DNA from: Caldiserica bacterium UBA4770
GTDB taxonomy: Bacteria > Caldisericota > Caldisericia > Caldisericales > Caldisericaceae
DNA length: 64,000 bases
Assembly: GCA_002403335.1 (NCBI GenBank)
Contig: DHHO01000006.1
Location: 62,001-126,000, forward strand
Direction of reading: 5' to 3'
Position numbers and translations under genes: made by a program. Shown here piece after piece: positions 52,453 to 61,171 of this stretch. Each line of letters starts with the position of its first letter. The stretch's first letter is position 1. The notes beneath the pieces are model-generated. The model saw nothing but the letters and a program-made list of their open reading frames with translations. It was not told where the DNA came from and did no database searches.

Positions 52453-52489
52453 ATAAGGCTGCGGGTAGGAAAACTACCCGTTGCCTTAT
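52453..52489 (+). terminator. Terminator of the 2-oxoacid dehydrogenase operon
   Basis: A nearly symmetrical hairpin: ATAAGGC/GCCTTAT outer stem, 2x2 internal loop, CGGGTAG/CTACCCG inner stem, GAAAA loop, then GTGGATTAGTTTTT. The U-run is 9 bases away, so slightly imperfect. Confidence 0.75.
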
Positions 52490-52517
52490 GTGGATTAGTT
52501 TTTAAGAAGGAGCAATA

Positions 52518-53201
52518 ATGGAAATTATCCAGGGGTTGCATAAAATAGATGGAATTCGTTATGTAAACAGCTATCTTCTCGTAAGAGAGAATGGGATAGT
52601 TGTCATTGACACAGGAATGCCTGGCAATGCCGAGAGGATTGTTAGTTATGTAGAGAATCTTGGTTATAAGAGCAGTTATATTAAAACAATTATTCTAACA
52701 CACTCAGATATAGACCACAGTGGGAGTGCTAAAAAGTTAAGGGAACTTACAGGAGCAAAAATCGCAATTAGCGATATTGATGCCCCTCGAGTTGAAGGAA
52801 AAATGGAACTTAAGAAATTAAAGGGCCCTTTCGCCCCTTTTCTAAGAGCTATGTTTAAACTCAGTAAATTTCAGATATTTGAACCAGATGTTCTTCTCAG
52901 GGAAGGCGACCAGATAGAAGGCCTCAGCGTAATTCGCACTCCAGGACACACTGATGGCAGTATATCTTTATACAGTAGAGGAAATCTTTCCATGTTTGTT
53001 GGGGATGCTCTTTGGGGCGACGATAAAGGAGAAGCAAAGTCTCCTTCTTCTATTGTAACTGCCGATATGGAAGAAGCGTGGAAATCCATAAAGAAAATTT
53101 CTGCATTTGAATGCAATATCATACTCCCAGGGCACGGTAACCCTATTATGCCAGAGGCAACGAAAAAGGTAAAAGAACTTTTAGCGAAATATCCCTTATA
53201 G
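52518..53201 (+). CDS. MBL-fold metallohydrolase
   Basis: A 227-aa metallo-beta-lactamase-fold protein. Metal motif HSDIDH (residues 62-67), later ligands in RTPGHTDGS, Asp in FVGDALWGDD and LPGHGNP. The arrangement is like glyoxalase II or other thioester hydrolases, but the substrate is unknown. SD AAGAAGGAG, its own position after a terminator. The following 187 bp to the next convergent gene shows no gene or clear terminator. Confidence 0.87.
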   Translation: MEIIQGLHKIDGIRYVNSYLLVRENGIVVIDTGMPGNAERIVSYVENLGYKSSYIKTIILTHSDIDHSGSAKKLRELTGAKIAISDIDAPRVEGKMELKKLKGPFAPFLRAMFKLSKFQIFEPDVLLREGDQIEGLSVIRTPGHTDGSISLYSRGNLSMFVGDALWGDDKGEAKSPSSIVTADMEEAWKSIKKISAFECNIILPGHGNPIMPEATKKVKELLAKYPL

Positions 53202-53388
53202 AGATCAACACCCTATTCTCTAATACTTACAACCGCTATATACGCTTACTAATTTAATAGTATTTTAAAGAAAAACAGATATTTGAAAGAAAGTCTGATA
53301 AAGTCATACAAAGCTAATACCTATAATACTCCAAAAAGAAGAAGTAGCATCAGGATTAAAAAATAATTAACTCTTCAAGTTTTGTTTC

Positions 53389-55374
53389 CTATGGCATTAA
53401 GTGGTATATCCCGAGGCCTTCCACCCCCACAAATACATTGCCCGTGCTTTCATCAATTGCAATTGCTGTAATGTTATCCTTGGGCAAATCTCCTGAAATA
53501 TCAACCCAGTTACTTTCTCCCTTTTTGAGTGTGAAGATACCATAACTTTGTGTCAAAAGGAAAAGGTCACCTGTCTTCGGGTTGAATTTCAGGTCTTTTA
53601 CACTTATAGGTGGTAAGCCATTATTTATTGATATGAATGTTTTACCACCATCGACAGATTTATATACCCTATAGCTGTCATAAACTCCCGTATCATAAGC
53701 ATAAAGCGTTGATGAATCAATACAAATAAGGGCAGGAGCTCTAATTAAACCATTATTTATATCTGAAACTTTTGTGAATTTTTTTCCTCCGTCAACGGAC
53801 TTAAAAACTTTAGGGAAAATGGAACCATCGGAACCAACTGCAAAAATTGTCGAAGGATTGGATGGATCAAATGCTATTGCAGGAATTGAAGGGTTAAATG
53901 GAATAGAGGGACCCGAATCTTCATTTACATCTTTAAAAGTTTTTCCACCATCATTAGAAACTGTCATCCAGTAATCTCCATCACCTGCATTACCGACTGC
54001 TAAATTTTGAGGATCTACAGGGTCCACATAAAGAGCCCATCCAGAATAATAATCTGAAACTTTTTTGAGTTTGCTTTCTTCCGACTTATATAAACTAACA
54101 GTGGAAAGCACGTACACATTATCAGGCTTTGTGTAACAATACGCAAGGTCAACAACTCTGTCAAGACCTTCCTTTTCAAGGTGCATAAGCTTATTTGTTT
54201 CTTTGTCCCACTCAAAAACACCTGAATTTGTCAAAGCAAACATTTTGTTGCCAGCGCTCACAATTTTATTAAAAGAGACTTCCGGAAAGACATTTTCACA
54301 TTTAAAAGTAGTTCCATCTTTTGTGCTGTAAAGAACACCATCATAGGTGAGAAAGAAAAACTTACTTCCATCAGGACTAAATTTGGCGTTATTGATAACG
54401 TTAAATATGTCAATTTGTTTGAAATGTTCTCCGCCATCTTCTGATACACAGAGCTTAGCCTGATCAATTGATTTAACGTATACAGGGGCAGCGATAATAA
54501 ATTTTGGGTCTTTTGGGCTTAAGGCAAAAATATACATAATCGTAAAATCAAAAGGAACTTCTTTAAAATCTCCAAAATCATCCGAAGTAAAAATCATTTT
54601 ACTGTAAGTAACAATACAAATAGTAGAAGGAGTTGATTCTGAAATGACAATGGATTGAACATCTTTAATCTCTTTATCAATTTTCAGCCAAGTTTTTCCA
54701 AAATCCTCTGATTTAAAAATGTAATTTTCACTTGTACCATAAAATACATCGTTTACTCTGTCAAAACAGAGGGAACCCACTCCTGCTGTTATTACGTTCC
54801 ATGTTGAGCCGCCATTAACAGAAATATAACTTTCGTTTGGACCTGATACAAAAATATGGTCTGGGTTCTTTTTAGAAAATTCAATTAAATTTGCATAGGA
54901 AACAGTGAGAAGACCGTTTGAACAATATTCAAATGTTTTTCCTGAATCTATTGACTTAAATATACCACTCCTCGTCGCGATAAAAAGTGTTTTCCCATCG
55001 GAAGCTTCCGCAATCGCTCCAATCTCGTTATCAGTTTGACAACTGTCGGATTTAACAGGGGAAAAAGGAATTTTTGCAATTTTTTCCCATGACAAACCAA
55101 GATCGTCTGTTCTATAGATTTCCCCTCCTCTAAGAGCAACATACATTCTGTTAGGGCTAAAGTCGCTAAAGCCAAAAGCGGTTACATAGCCGCCATATAG
55201 ATTCACACCAACCTTTTTATAAGAGACGTTTTCTTTCTCAGGTTCATAATTTGTAATCTTTGTCTCCACATTAGGAGAATACACCTTTACTGTTTCATTT
55301 TCGCCTGTTGGCTTACATCCTGCAAAACCAACAAAAAGCGCACACACGATCAACACTGCTATAACCTTTTTCAT
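53389..55374 (-). CDS. Asp-box propeller lipoprotein (paralogue A)
   Basis: A 661-aa exported protein, lipobox GFAGC (C20). The mature part is built of many Asp-box repeats (for example RTDDLGLSWEKI, SIDSGKTFEY, SVNGGSTWNVI, SEDGGEHFKQI, SNDGGKTFKDV, SVDGGKKFTKV), as in sortilin/BNR/YCF48-like beta-propellers. It is closely related end to end to the 659-aa protein at 58853-60832, sharing NRMYVALRGGEIYRT near the start and GDLPKDNITAIAIDE near the end. Ligand and function unknown. Last gene of the exported-protein cluster. Confidence 0.85.
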   Translation of the reverse strand: MKKVIAVLIVCALFVGFAGCKPTGENETVKVYSPNVETKITNYEPEKENVSYKKVGVNLYGGYVTAFGFSDFSPNRMYVALRGGEIYRTDDLGLSWEKIAKIPFSPVKSDSCQTDNEIGAIAEASDGKTLFIATRSGIFKSIDSGKTFEYCSNGLLTVSYANLIEFSKKNPDHIFVSGPNESYISVNGGSTWNVITAGVGSLCFDRVNDVFYGTSENYIFKSEDFGKTWLKIDKEIKDVQSIVISESTPSTICIVTYSKMIFTSDDFGDFKEVPFDFTIMYIFALSPKDPKFIIAAPVYVKSIDQAKLCVSEDGGEHFKQIDIFNVINNAKFSPDGSKFFFLTYDGVLYSTKDGTTFKCENVFPEVSFNKIVSAGNKMFALTNSGVFEWDKETNKLMHLEKEGLDRVVDLAYCYTKPDNVYVLSTVSLYKSEESKLKKVSDYYSGWALYVDPVDPQNLAVGNAGDGDYWMTVSNDGGKTFKDVNEDSGPSIPFNPSIPAIAFDPSNPSTIFAVGSDGSIFPKVFKSVDGGKKFTKVSDINNGLIRAPALICIDSSTLYAYDTGVYDSYRVYKSVDGGKTFISINNGLPPISVKDLKFNPKTGDLFLLTQSYGIFTLKKGESNWVDISGDLPKDNITAIAIDESTGNVFVGVEGLGIYHLMP

Positions 55375-55436
55375 AAAATCATCGCCTCCCTTTTGGTATT
55401 TCTTACCTTTAACACTTATTAAACAAGAGAACTTTC

Positions 55437-55781
55437 TTAAAAAGCTTTAAGAGGATTGGCCTTCATAATCTCATCAACTTCCTCCCACCCTGGTAGGAAT
55501 GCGAAATTGTAGCGAGCAGGAAGTGCAGATACATACTGTAAGTTGTGTCCAAGCTCCGTAGGGCCAATTCCCGCAGCACTTACAGCGAGCTTTTCTTGCT
55601 GCACTTTCTGCCACTGTTGAGGAGTAAAAATCATAATTGGTATATCCTGTCTTGGATTTTCTGAAGTCCATTTTGGGTGTCTTATGAGTAGTTCTGGCCC
55701 TGTTTCTATAATGTCGTCATTCCCCCCAGTTGTTGCATATCCCTCCCAGGTTTCCTCTACAATTTCAACAAAAATTTTCAC
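55437..55781 (-). CDS. Unknown 114-aa protein in the exported-protein cluster
   Basis: Soluble, no signal peptide or membrane segment, so the only clearly cytoplasmic product of the cluster. Acidic N-terminus (MKIFVEIVEETWEGYATTGG), a Gln/Trp-rich helix (TPQQWQKVQQEKL) and an aromatic C-terminus (PARYNFAFLPGWEEVDEI). Preceded by AGGAGAAT. No family recognised. Confidence 0.7.
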   Translation of the reverse strand: MKIFVEIVEETWEGYATTGGNDDIIETGPELLIRHPKWTSENPRQDIPIMIFTPQQWQKVQQEKLAVSAAGIGPTELGHNLQYVSALPARYNFAFLPGWEEVDEIMKANPLKAF

Positions 55782-55821
55782 AATATTCTCCTTTCAAATC
55801 GTCTGTTTTAAAATTTCCAGA

Positions 55822-57156
55822 TTATTCTAGATCTACGCTCTCTAATTTTATTTTGGTTGGAGTAACGGAGATCTTTGAAGTGATGTCTTCGGTATGCAGG
55901 TTCACTAACTTGTTTATATCAGGAGTAAATTGATCCTCTTTAATTTCAAAATTCTTGAATTTGTCTGATTTGAAGTTTCTTACATCGCCTTTCATTATAA
56001 GGATTTGACTTCTATTGTCATTAGACGAAAGAAAACTTGTTGAGTTCCCTACTGCAACGAATGTGCATCCGTCTGTATCAACATAAGACAAGGCAATATC
56101 TTTGTTTCTCTTAGCCCATTTTACATTAAGGTTATTATCAAGTTCTACGATACCGCTGCCTGTCCCAATGTATCCATCGGGGGTCTTGGAAAGATAATAA
56201 CAATCTCCTTCTTGAACAATTAAATCCTTGAGGGACATTACATTAAGATTTTTATCAAGAATGACAATAGGAAAGCTTGTTGTATAATCTGTACCACCGG
56301 GAGGTTGAATCGTTACTCCCCATCCAGAAACAACAAAGTTCCCTTTTTCATCAACGATAAGAGAATTTGGACCTTCGTTTGTTAGATTTCTTCCTATCCA
56401 TCTTGACGAAATTAAATTGCCCTTCGAATCAGTTTTAATAACGAGAAAATCGTTACAGCAGCCCCATACGGCGCCGCTTCCTCCTCCACGCGGTGGGTCC
56501 ATAATCCATAATGCGGAAGCATAGCCTCCGTCTTCGGTCTCAGTAATTGCAGAGCCAGTCATTGAAAGTGGCCAATACGTGCCCTGCCCTGAATACTCTT
56601 TTGCCCATTCAATATTGCCAGAACTATCGAGTTTTATAATACCAACTCCTAAAATTGCAAATCCTCTATCTTGCGTTTCAATAATAACATTTTTAGTTGC
56701 AAAAGAGGCATTCAGATGGAATGGAATCTGTGCGTATTTTTTAGACCATAAAACAATCCCATCGTCGTCAAATTTTGTTAAATAAAGACTATCTTCATCT
56801 TGATTTAAAAGCGCAAAGCCATTATCTTTGAGAGGAATTGCCCAGATATCGTAAAAGGGAGTTGATTTAGCCCATTTTATATTGAGAGAGGAATCAAGCA
56901 CCATAATGAAACTTCTGTTACTTATTAAACCTTGCTCGTCAGGAATTTCAGACATTCGACCAGTAATAACGCACTCAGCATTTTTATCAATATGAATTGT
57001 CTCTTCCGTAAAGCCGTCCCTATCAATAGTTTTGATGATAGTGTCTTGTTTTTTATAAATCTCTGAAACAGAATTTTTACCTGCATGGAGAGTTAATACG
57101 AGAACAATTCCTACAACTAAGACCACTGATAAAACAATTATTATGTTTTTCTTCAT
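55822..57156 (-). CDS. Exported propeller-like protein, membrane-anchored
   Basis: A 444-aa protein with an N-terminal transmembrane anchor (residues 4-24) and no lipobox. The exterior part has repeated motifs of the form KLDSSGNIEWAKEYSG, LDSSLNIKWAKS, ELDNNLNVKWAKR and KTDSKGNLISSRW, spaced about 50 residues, as in PQQ-like beta-propellers. These repeats differ from the Asp-box repeats of its neighbours. Function unknown. 17 nt after the M48 gene. Confidence 0.75.
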   Translation of the reverse strand: MKKNIIIVLSVVLVVGIVLVLTLHAGKNSVSEIYKKQDTIIKTIDRDGFTEETIHIDKNAECVITGRMSEIPDEQGLISNRSFIMVLDSSLNIKWAKSTPFYDIWAIPLKDNGFALLNQDEDSLYLTKFDDDGIVLWSKKYAQIPFHLNASFATKNVIIETQDRGFAILGVGIIKLDSSGNIEWAKEYSGQGTYWPLSMTGSAITETEDGGYASALWIMDPPRGGGSGAVWGCCNDFLVIKTDSKGNLISSRWIGRNLTNEGPNSLIVDEKGNFVVSGWGVTIQPPGGTDYTTSFPIVILDKNLNVMSLKDLIVQEGDCYYLSKTPDGYIGTGSGIVELDNNLNVKWAKRNKDIALSYVDTDGCTFVAVGNSTSFLSSNDNRSQILIMKGDVRNFKSDKFKNFEIKEDQFTPDINKLVNLHTEDITSKISVTPTKIKLESVDLE

Positions 57157-57173
57157 GTTTGCCTCCTTAGTTT

Positions 57174-58391
57174 CTAAAGTTTTTCAATTGCCTTTATCCT
57201 TTCAATAATTGTTGGGTGGCTGTATTTATAAAATACAAACAATGGATGCGAATAGGGATAAGATAGGTTTGATTTTGCAATTCTTTTCAATGCATTTATG
57301 ATGGCTTGTTTAGAAGTCAGTTCTGCCGCAACGCTGTCAGCTTCGTATTCAAACATCCTGCTTACAGAATCAAAAGAAAACTCAAACAAAGACATAATTG
57401 AACTAATGAAGATTAGAGCGTATAGCACAACCAAATAGAATTTGCTCACTCCAAAGGCAAGGTTAATTACATTTGAATTTGATAAAACAAATACGGAATA
57501 CACCATAACAAAGAGAATTAAGGAAGTGATAAGAGTAAACTTGAGGATGTGCCTTTTAATGTAATGTCCAATTTCGTGTGCAACAATTGCAAGAATCTCC
57601 TCTTCTGGGTGTTCCTTCAAGAGCGTGTCGTATAGGATAAGCCTCTTCCACTTGCCAAATCCCGAAAACGATGCGTTTGTGTGAAGCGACCTTTTTGACT
57701 CATCGATTGCGAAGATATTTGAAATGGAAAATCCACTTCTTTTTGTAAGTTCTTCGATTTTTGATTTAAGTGCAGTGTCTTTTATAGGTTCAAGTTTGTT
57801 GAAGAGCAGAAAAATGAGTGGAAAGATTATTTGAAGAAGGATGACAAAGAAAACCGCAAATAAGAATACAAAAATCCACCAGTTGGAAGTTGCTCTTACG
57901 ATGCTAAAGAATGCAAAAAGAACAACAAAGCCCAGGACTATTGTGACAAGAATTTCCTTTACCTCATCAGAAACAAAGAGTTTTAAATTAATTTGACTAA
58001 ATCCGTATTTCTTTTCAAGCATGAAAGCCCTGTAGTATTCAAATGGCAAGTTAATCAAATAGTAGATTACGTAAACCGCAAAGAAAAATAGAATTCCCTG
58101 AAAAACTTCGTTTACAGAAATCCTTGAAACAAAACTCTCAATAGTTGGAAAACCAACGACGATGAGAATCACCATAATGCAAGTCTCGATAAAAATTTTA
58201 AAGGTATTAAACCACATCTTTTCGATTGTGTAAAGGCGTGATTTCTCAAAATCCTCCTTGCTCATTACGTCTTTAAGGGCAGCAGGTACTTCATCATTTC
58301 TTCTTGCATATGAAATATTGACTAAGTAAAGAAAAATCTGAAGAGCGCTATCCAAAAGATAAACAAGCAAAAACAATGCAAAATATTTCAT
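57174..58391 (-). CDS. STE24-type M48 metalloprotease
   Basis: A 405-aa multipass membrane protease of the CAAX protease 1 (STE24) group. Zinc motif HEIGH (residues 272-276) with the third ligand in EYEAD (348-352). Other STE24 signatures: KKYGFSQINLKLFVSDEVKE, LHTNASFSGFGKWKRLILYD and the C-terminal YSHPTIIERI. About seven hydrophobic segments. Bacterial relatives act in membrane protein quality control; true CAAX substrates are not expected in bacteria. Its place among exported propellers suggests it may process them. Confidence 0.92.
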   Translation of the reverse strand: MKYFALFLLVYLLDSALQIFLYLVNISYARRNDEVPAALKDVMSKEDFEKSRLYTIEKMWFNTFKIFIETCIMVILIVVGFPTIESFVSRISVNEVFQGILFFFAVYVIYYLINLPFEYYRAFMLEKKYGFSQINLKLFVSDEVKEILVTIVLGFVVLFAFFSIVRATSNWWIFVFLFAVFFVILLQIIFPLIFLLFNKLEPIKDTALKSKIEELTKRSGFSISNIFAIDESKRSLHTNASFSGFGKWKRLILYDTLLKEHPEEEILAIVAHEIGHYIKRHILKFTLITSLILFVMVYSVFVLSNSNVINLAFGVSKFYLVVLYALIFISSIMSLFEFSFDSVSRMFEYEADSVAAELTSKQAIINALKRIAKSNLSYPYSHPLFVFYKYSHPTIIERIKAIEKL

Positions 58392-58422
58392 CTCATCCCC
58401 TGCTTATTATATCCAGAGCCAC

Positions 58423-58797
58423 TTACGGAAACACTTCCTTCAGTTTTAAAAATTCAATGGTTTCGTCTGTTATTATAATCGCAGTATCGAATGCTCTTTC
58501 TTCATTGTATGCAAGACTTACGAGTTTTACTTTGTGAGTACGTTTACTTATTTCTGGAAGCGCTGCAGGCAAGGTCTTTCCAGTAAACTTGTAATTCTGA
58601 TGAATAGTGGAGACTTCTGTTGCGAAATTCGTTAGGAGATACTCGTAGGCAATAGTGAAGTTCCTTCTTCCATCAACACCTTGGGAGACAAGAAAATCGT
58701 TAATTTCTCTCTCATGCGTATACATTTTCAGGATTGCTATGTTTGCAATAACACTTAAAACAAGCAACACAACTAATAGAATTTTACTTTTATCCAT
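58423..58797 (-). CDS. Unknown 124-aa membrane-anchored protein
   Basis: One N-terminal transmembrane helix (residues 6-24) followed by about 100 residues outside, with no cysteines. Segments GVDGRRNFTIAYEYLLTNFA and TAIIITDETIEFLKLKEVFP. No recognised family. 31 nt before the protease gene; small single-pass partner of the protease or a propeller is conceivable but unsupported. Confidence 0.7.
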   Translation of the reverse strand: MDKSKILLVVLLVLSVIANIAILKMYTHEREINDFLVSQGVDGRRNFTIAYEYLLTNFATEVSTIHQNYKFTGKTLPAALPEISKRTHKVKLVSLAYNEERAFDTAIIITDETIEFLKLKEVFP

Positions 58798-58852
58798 TCT
58801 TTCCTCATAAGGTATTTTTTATTTATATTGCGAGCCTCTCCAATTTAATTTC

Positions 58853-60832
58853 TCACGGAATTACCTCAAATAACCCGATACCATCGACTCCAACATATAC
58901 TTTCCCCGTTTCCTTGTCCACTGCAAGTGCTGAGATTTTGTCTTTTGGAAAGTCTCCCGAGATATCAACCCAAGTATCGCTTCCGTTTTTACACATGAAA
59001 AGACCATTCGAGTATGTGAGCAAAAACAAATCTTTTGTCTTAAGATTGAATTCTAATTTTGTAATCCCTAAATTTTGGATCTTGCTGATGCCCTTGTTAA
59101 ATGTCTTAAATGATCTGCCGTAATCGTCAGACTTGAAGATGCCAAAACTCCATCCATAGACATAAATTGAAGAGTCAAACATAGATAGAGAAATATCGTA
59201 ATAAGGTTCTACAGGGAGATCCTCTGAAACTTTCGTAAAGGTTTTTCCATTATCGTTGGACTTATACAGTGCAATATGTCCATTTTCTGTATCTCTCCCT
59301 ATTGCGTATATTATCGAAGGATTATTGGTATCAAATGTTACTGCAGCAATTGCATAGTGTTGTTTGGAAAAGGAAAGTGGCTTAAAGGTTTTCCCGGAAT
59401 CGCTTGATACATAAGTCACACCTCCGCCATTTTCGTCTGTTGTCGTTATAAATAGTTCGTTTGAGTCAAATGGGCTTATCCTAATGTGTTCGATGTGTTC
59501 CATATTATTAACTGATTTAAAATTTGTATCCTGAAGCGAAAAAAGCCTTGCATAGGAAGTTGCATAAGTGACTTCTCCCTCTCTTTCGGAAATTGCTATG
59601 TGAGCCAAAAAGTCAAAACCATCTTTATTAAGCGTTGTTACGTTACCATTTGATAGGTCAACCTTAAACGGTGCTGCATTTGTTAAAATAATTCCAGTAC
59701 TTCCATAAATTTTGATATCATTAAATTCTACTTCGGGGAATACATTTTCAAGTTTGAATGCGCCGCTTCCGTCCCAACTGTAAAGCGCACCATAATTTGT
59801 GCGAATGAATAATTTACTTCCATCAAAAGAAAATTGAGAAGCTCCAACACTATTAAAAACTGGATAGTCTTTGAAACTTGTGCCTCCATCTCTTGAGACA
59901 AATATTTTTTCATCGGCAAAAGTTCTTGCATATACAGGAAGAACTACAATATTGTTTGTGTCTCTTGGATTTATGCAGACTTCATAGAATGAAAATGGGA
60001 ACGATGCAGTTATTTTTTTGAAATGCTTTCCAGAATCTTTTGAGATATAGGTCTCATAGGGTGCATTGACGCCATCCTGTGCATTAACAACAATGGTTGT
60101 GGGGTTTGTTTGGGAAATCGAAAAAAAATTGACGCTGTTGAAATCTCCTTTTATTTTTTCCCAATTTAGTCCAAAATCTTTTGACACAAGCAAACTCGTG
60201 CCATCAGTTGCAAAGAGTTCATCTGTTGCATAATTGTAAACAACTGAAGATAGATTTCCCCTTATAGCTTTCCAGGTAAGCCCTCCATCAGAAGACCTGA
60301 AGATTGCCCAAATGTCTGTCGCTCCATTTGTTCCTGTTACCATTATTAAGTTAGGGCTGTCCCTGGATACTAAAATTGAGCCAGGGACAAAAGTAAGAGG
60401 GAACGAATTGCCAATCTCAGTGAATGTCTTTCCGTAATCTTCTGATTTCAAGATGTCCTGGGTTGTGACAACATAAAGTACTCTTCCATTATCACTTTCT
60501 GTAATTGAGTTAATGCCAAAAAAATTATAGGAGTCAACCTGTCGGATAACAATCTTTGCAATTTTTTCCCATGTTTTACCCATATCTTCTGTCTTATAAA
60601 TCTCGCCTCCTTTGAGTGCAACATACATTCTTTTATTGTTGTCATAGCATAAGGCAAAGGTGGATACGCCTCCACTATATATATTTAGAGGTACTTTTTT
60701 GTAGGTTACTTTCCCTTTTTGAATCGTATCAACGTTTGTAATCTTTGTTTCAATATTTTTGGATATTTTGTTGCAGCCGAATGAACTTGCTACGAATAAA
60801 ACAACTAATAAAGCAATTAAAAATCGTTTCAC
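58853..60832 (-). CDS. Asp-box propeller lipoprotein (paralogue B)
   Basis: A 659-aa lipoprotein, lipobox SSFGC (C20), paralogous to the protein at 53389-55374 over its whole length. Asp-box repeats include KTEDMGKTWEKI, KSEDYGKTFTEI, SSDGGLTWKAI, SKDSGKHFKKI, SRDGGTSFKDY, SSDSGKTFKPL and KSNDNGKTFTKV. The mature N-terminal region repeats the ETKITN motif of paralogue A. Propeller of about ten blades or two domains; function unknown. Confidence 0.85.
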   Translation of the reverse strand: MKRFLIALLVVLFVASSFGCNKISKNIETKITNVDTIQKGKVTYKKVPLNIYSGGVSTFALCYDNNKRMYVALKGGEIYKTEDMGKTWEKIAKIVIRQVDSYNFFGINSITESDNGRVLYVVTTQDILKSEDYGKTFTEIGNSFPLTFVPGSILVSRDSPNLIMVTGTNGATDIWAIFRSSDGGLTWKAIRGNLSSVVYNYATDELFATDGTSLLVSKDFGLNWEKIKGDFNSVNFFSISQTNPTTIVVNAQDGVNAPYETYISKDSGKHFKKITASFPFSFYEVCINPRDTNNIVVLPVYARTFADEKIFVSRDGGTSFKDYPVFNSVGASQFSFDGSKLFIRTNYGALYSWDGSGAFKLENVFPEVEFNDIKIYGSTGIILTNAAPFKVDLSNGNVTTLNKDGFDFLAHIAISEREGEVTYATSYARLFSLQDTNFKSVNNMEHIEHIRISPFDSNELFITTTDENGGGVTYVSSDSGKTFKPLSFSKQHYAIAAVTFDTNNPSIIYAIGRDTENGHIALYKSNDNGKTFTKVSEDLPVEPYYDISLSMFDSSIYVYGWSFGIFKSDDYGRSFKTFNKGISKIQNLGITKLEFNLKTKDLFLLTYSNGLFMCKNGSDTWVDISGDFPKDKISALAVDKETGKVYVGVDGIGLFEVIP

Positions 60833-60841
60833 ATCGCCCTC

Positions 60842-61156
60842 CTATGGCGACATATCGCACATTTTGAAAATCTCGATACTATCCTTGTTTCCCTTCACTG
60901 TATAAAGATCGCTTTTAACATCGTTTATATCGATGAATAATTTGCCGTTGACCTTAACTGCTGCAAGCCCTTCGTTAAAAAATCCCACTTCATCGTAGAG
61001 AGGTTGTATTAGGATCTTCTTGTTTGTGTCGCAGTATCCCCATTTGTCACCTACTCTATACGGAATAAGAGAAGGAAGTTGCTTTGAAACAATTCCGCAC
61101 GAGGTAAAAATCAAGGCAAACAGAGTTAAAAAGATAATTAATTTCTTCATATTCAT
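60842..61156 (-). CDS. Small WG-repeat lipoprotein
   Basis: A 104-aa lipoprotein, lipobox FTSC (C20). The mature part has one WG repeat (DKWGYCDTNKKILIQPLYDE, FFNEGLAAVKVNGK) and a short tail. WG proteins usually carry many repeats, so this is either a minimal form or a shortened remnant. Nine bases from the propeller gene downstream. Confidence 0.8.
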   Translation of the reverse strand: MNMKKLIIFLTLFALIFTSCGIVSKQLPSLIPYRVGDKWGYCDTNKKILIQPLYDEVGFFNEGLAAVKVNGKLFIDINDVKSDLYTVKGNKDSIEIFKMCDMSP

Positions 61157-61171
61157 TTTGCGCTCCCTTTG

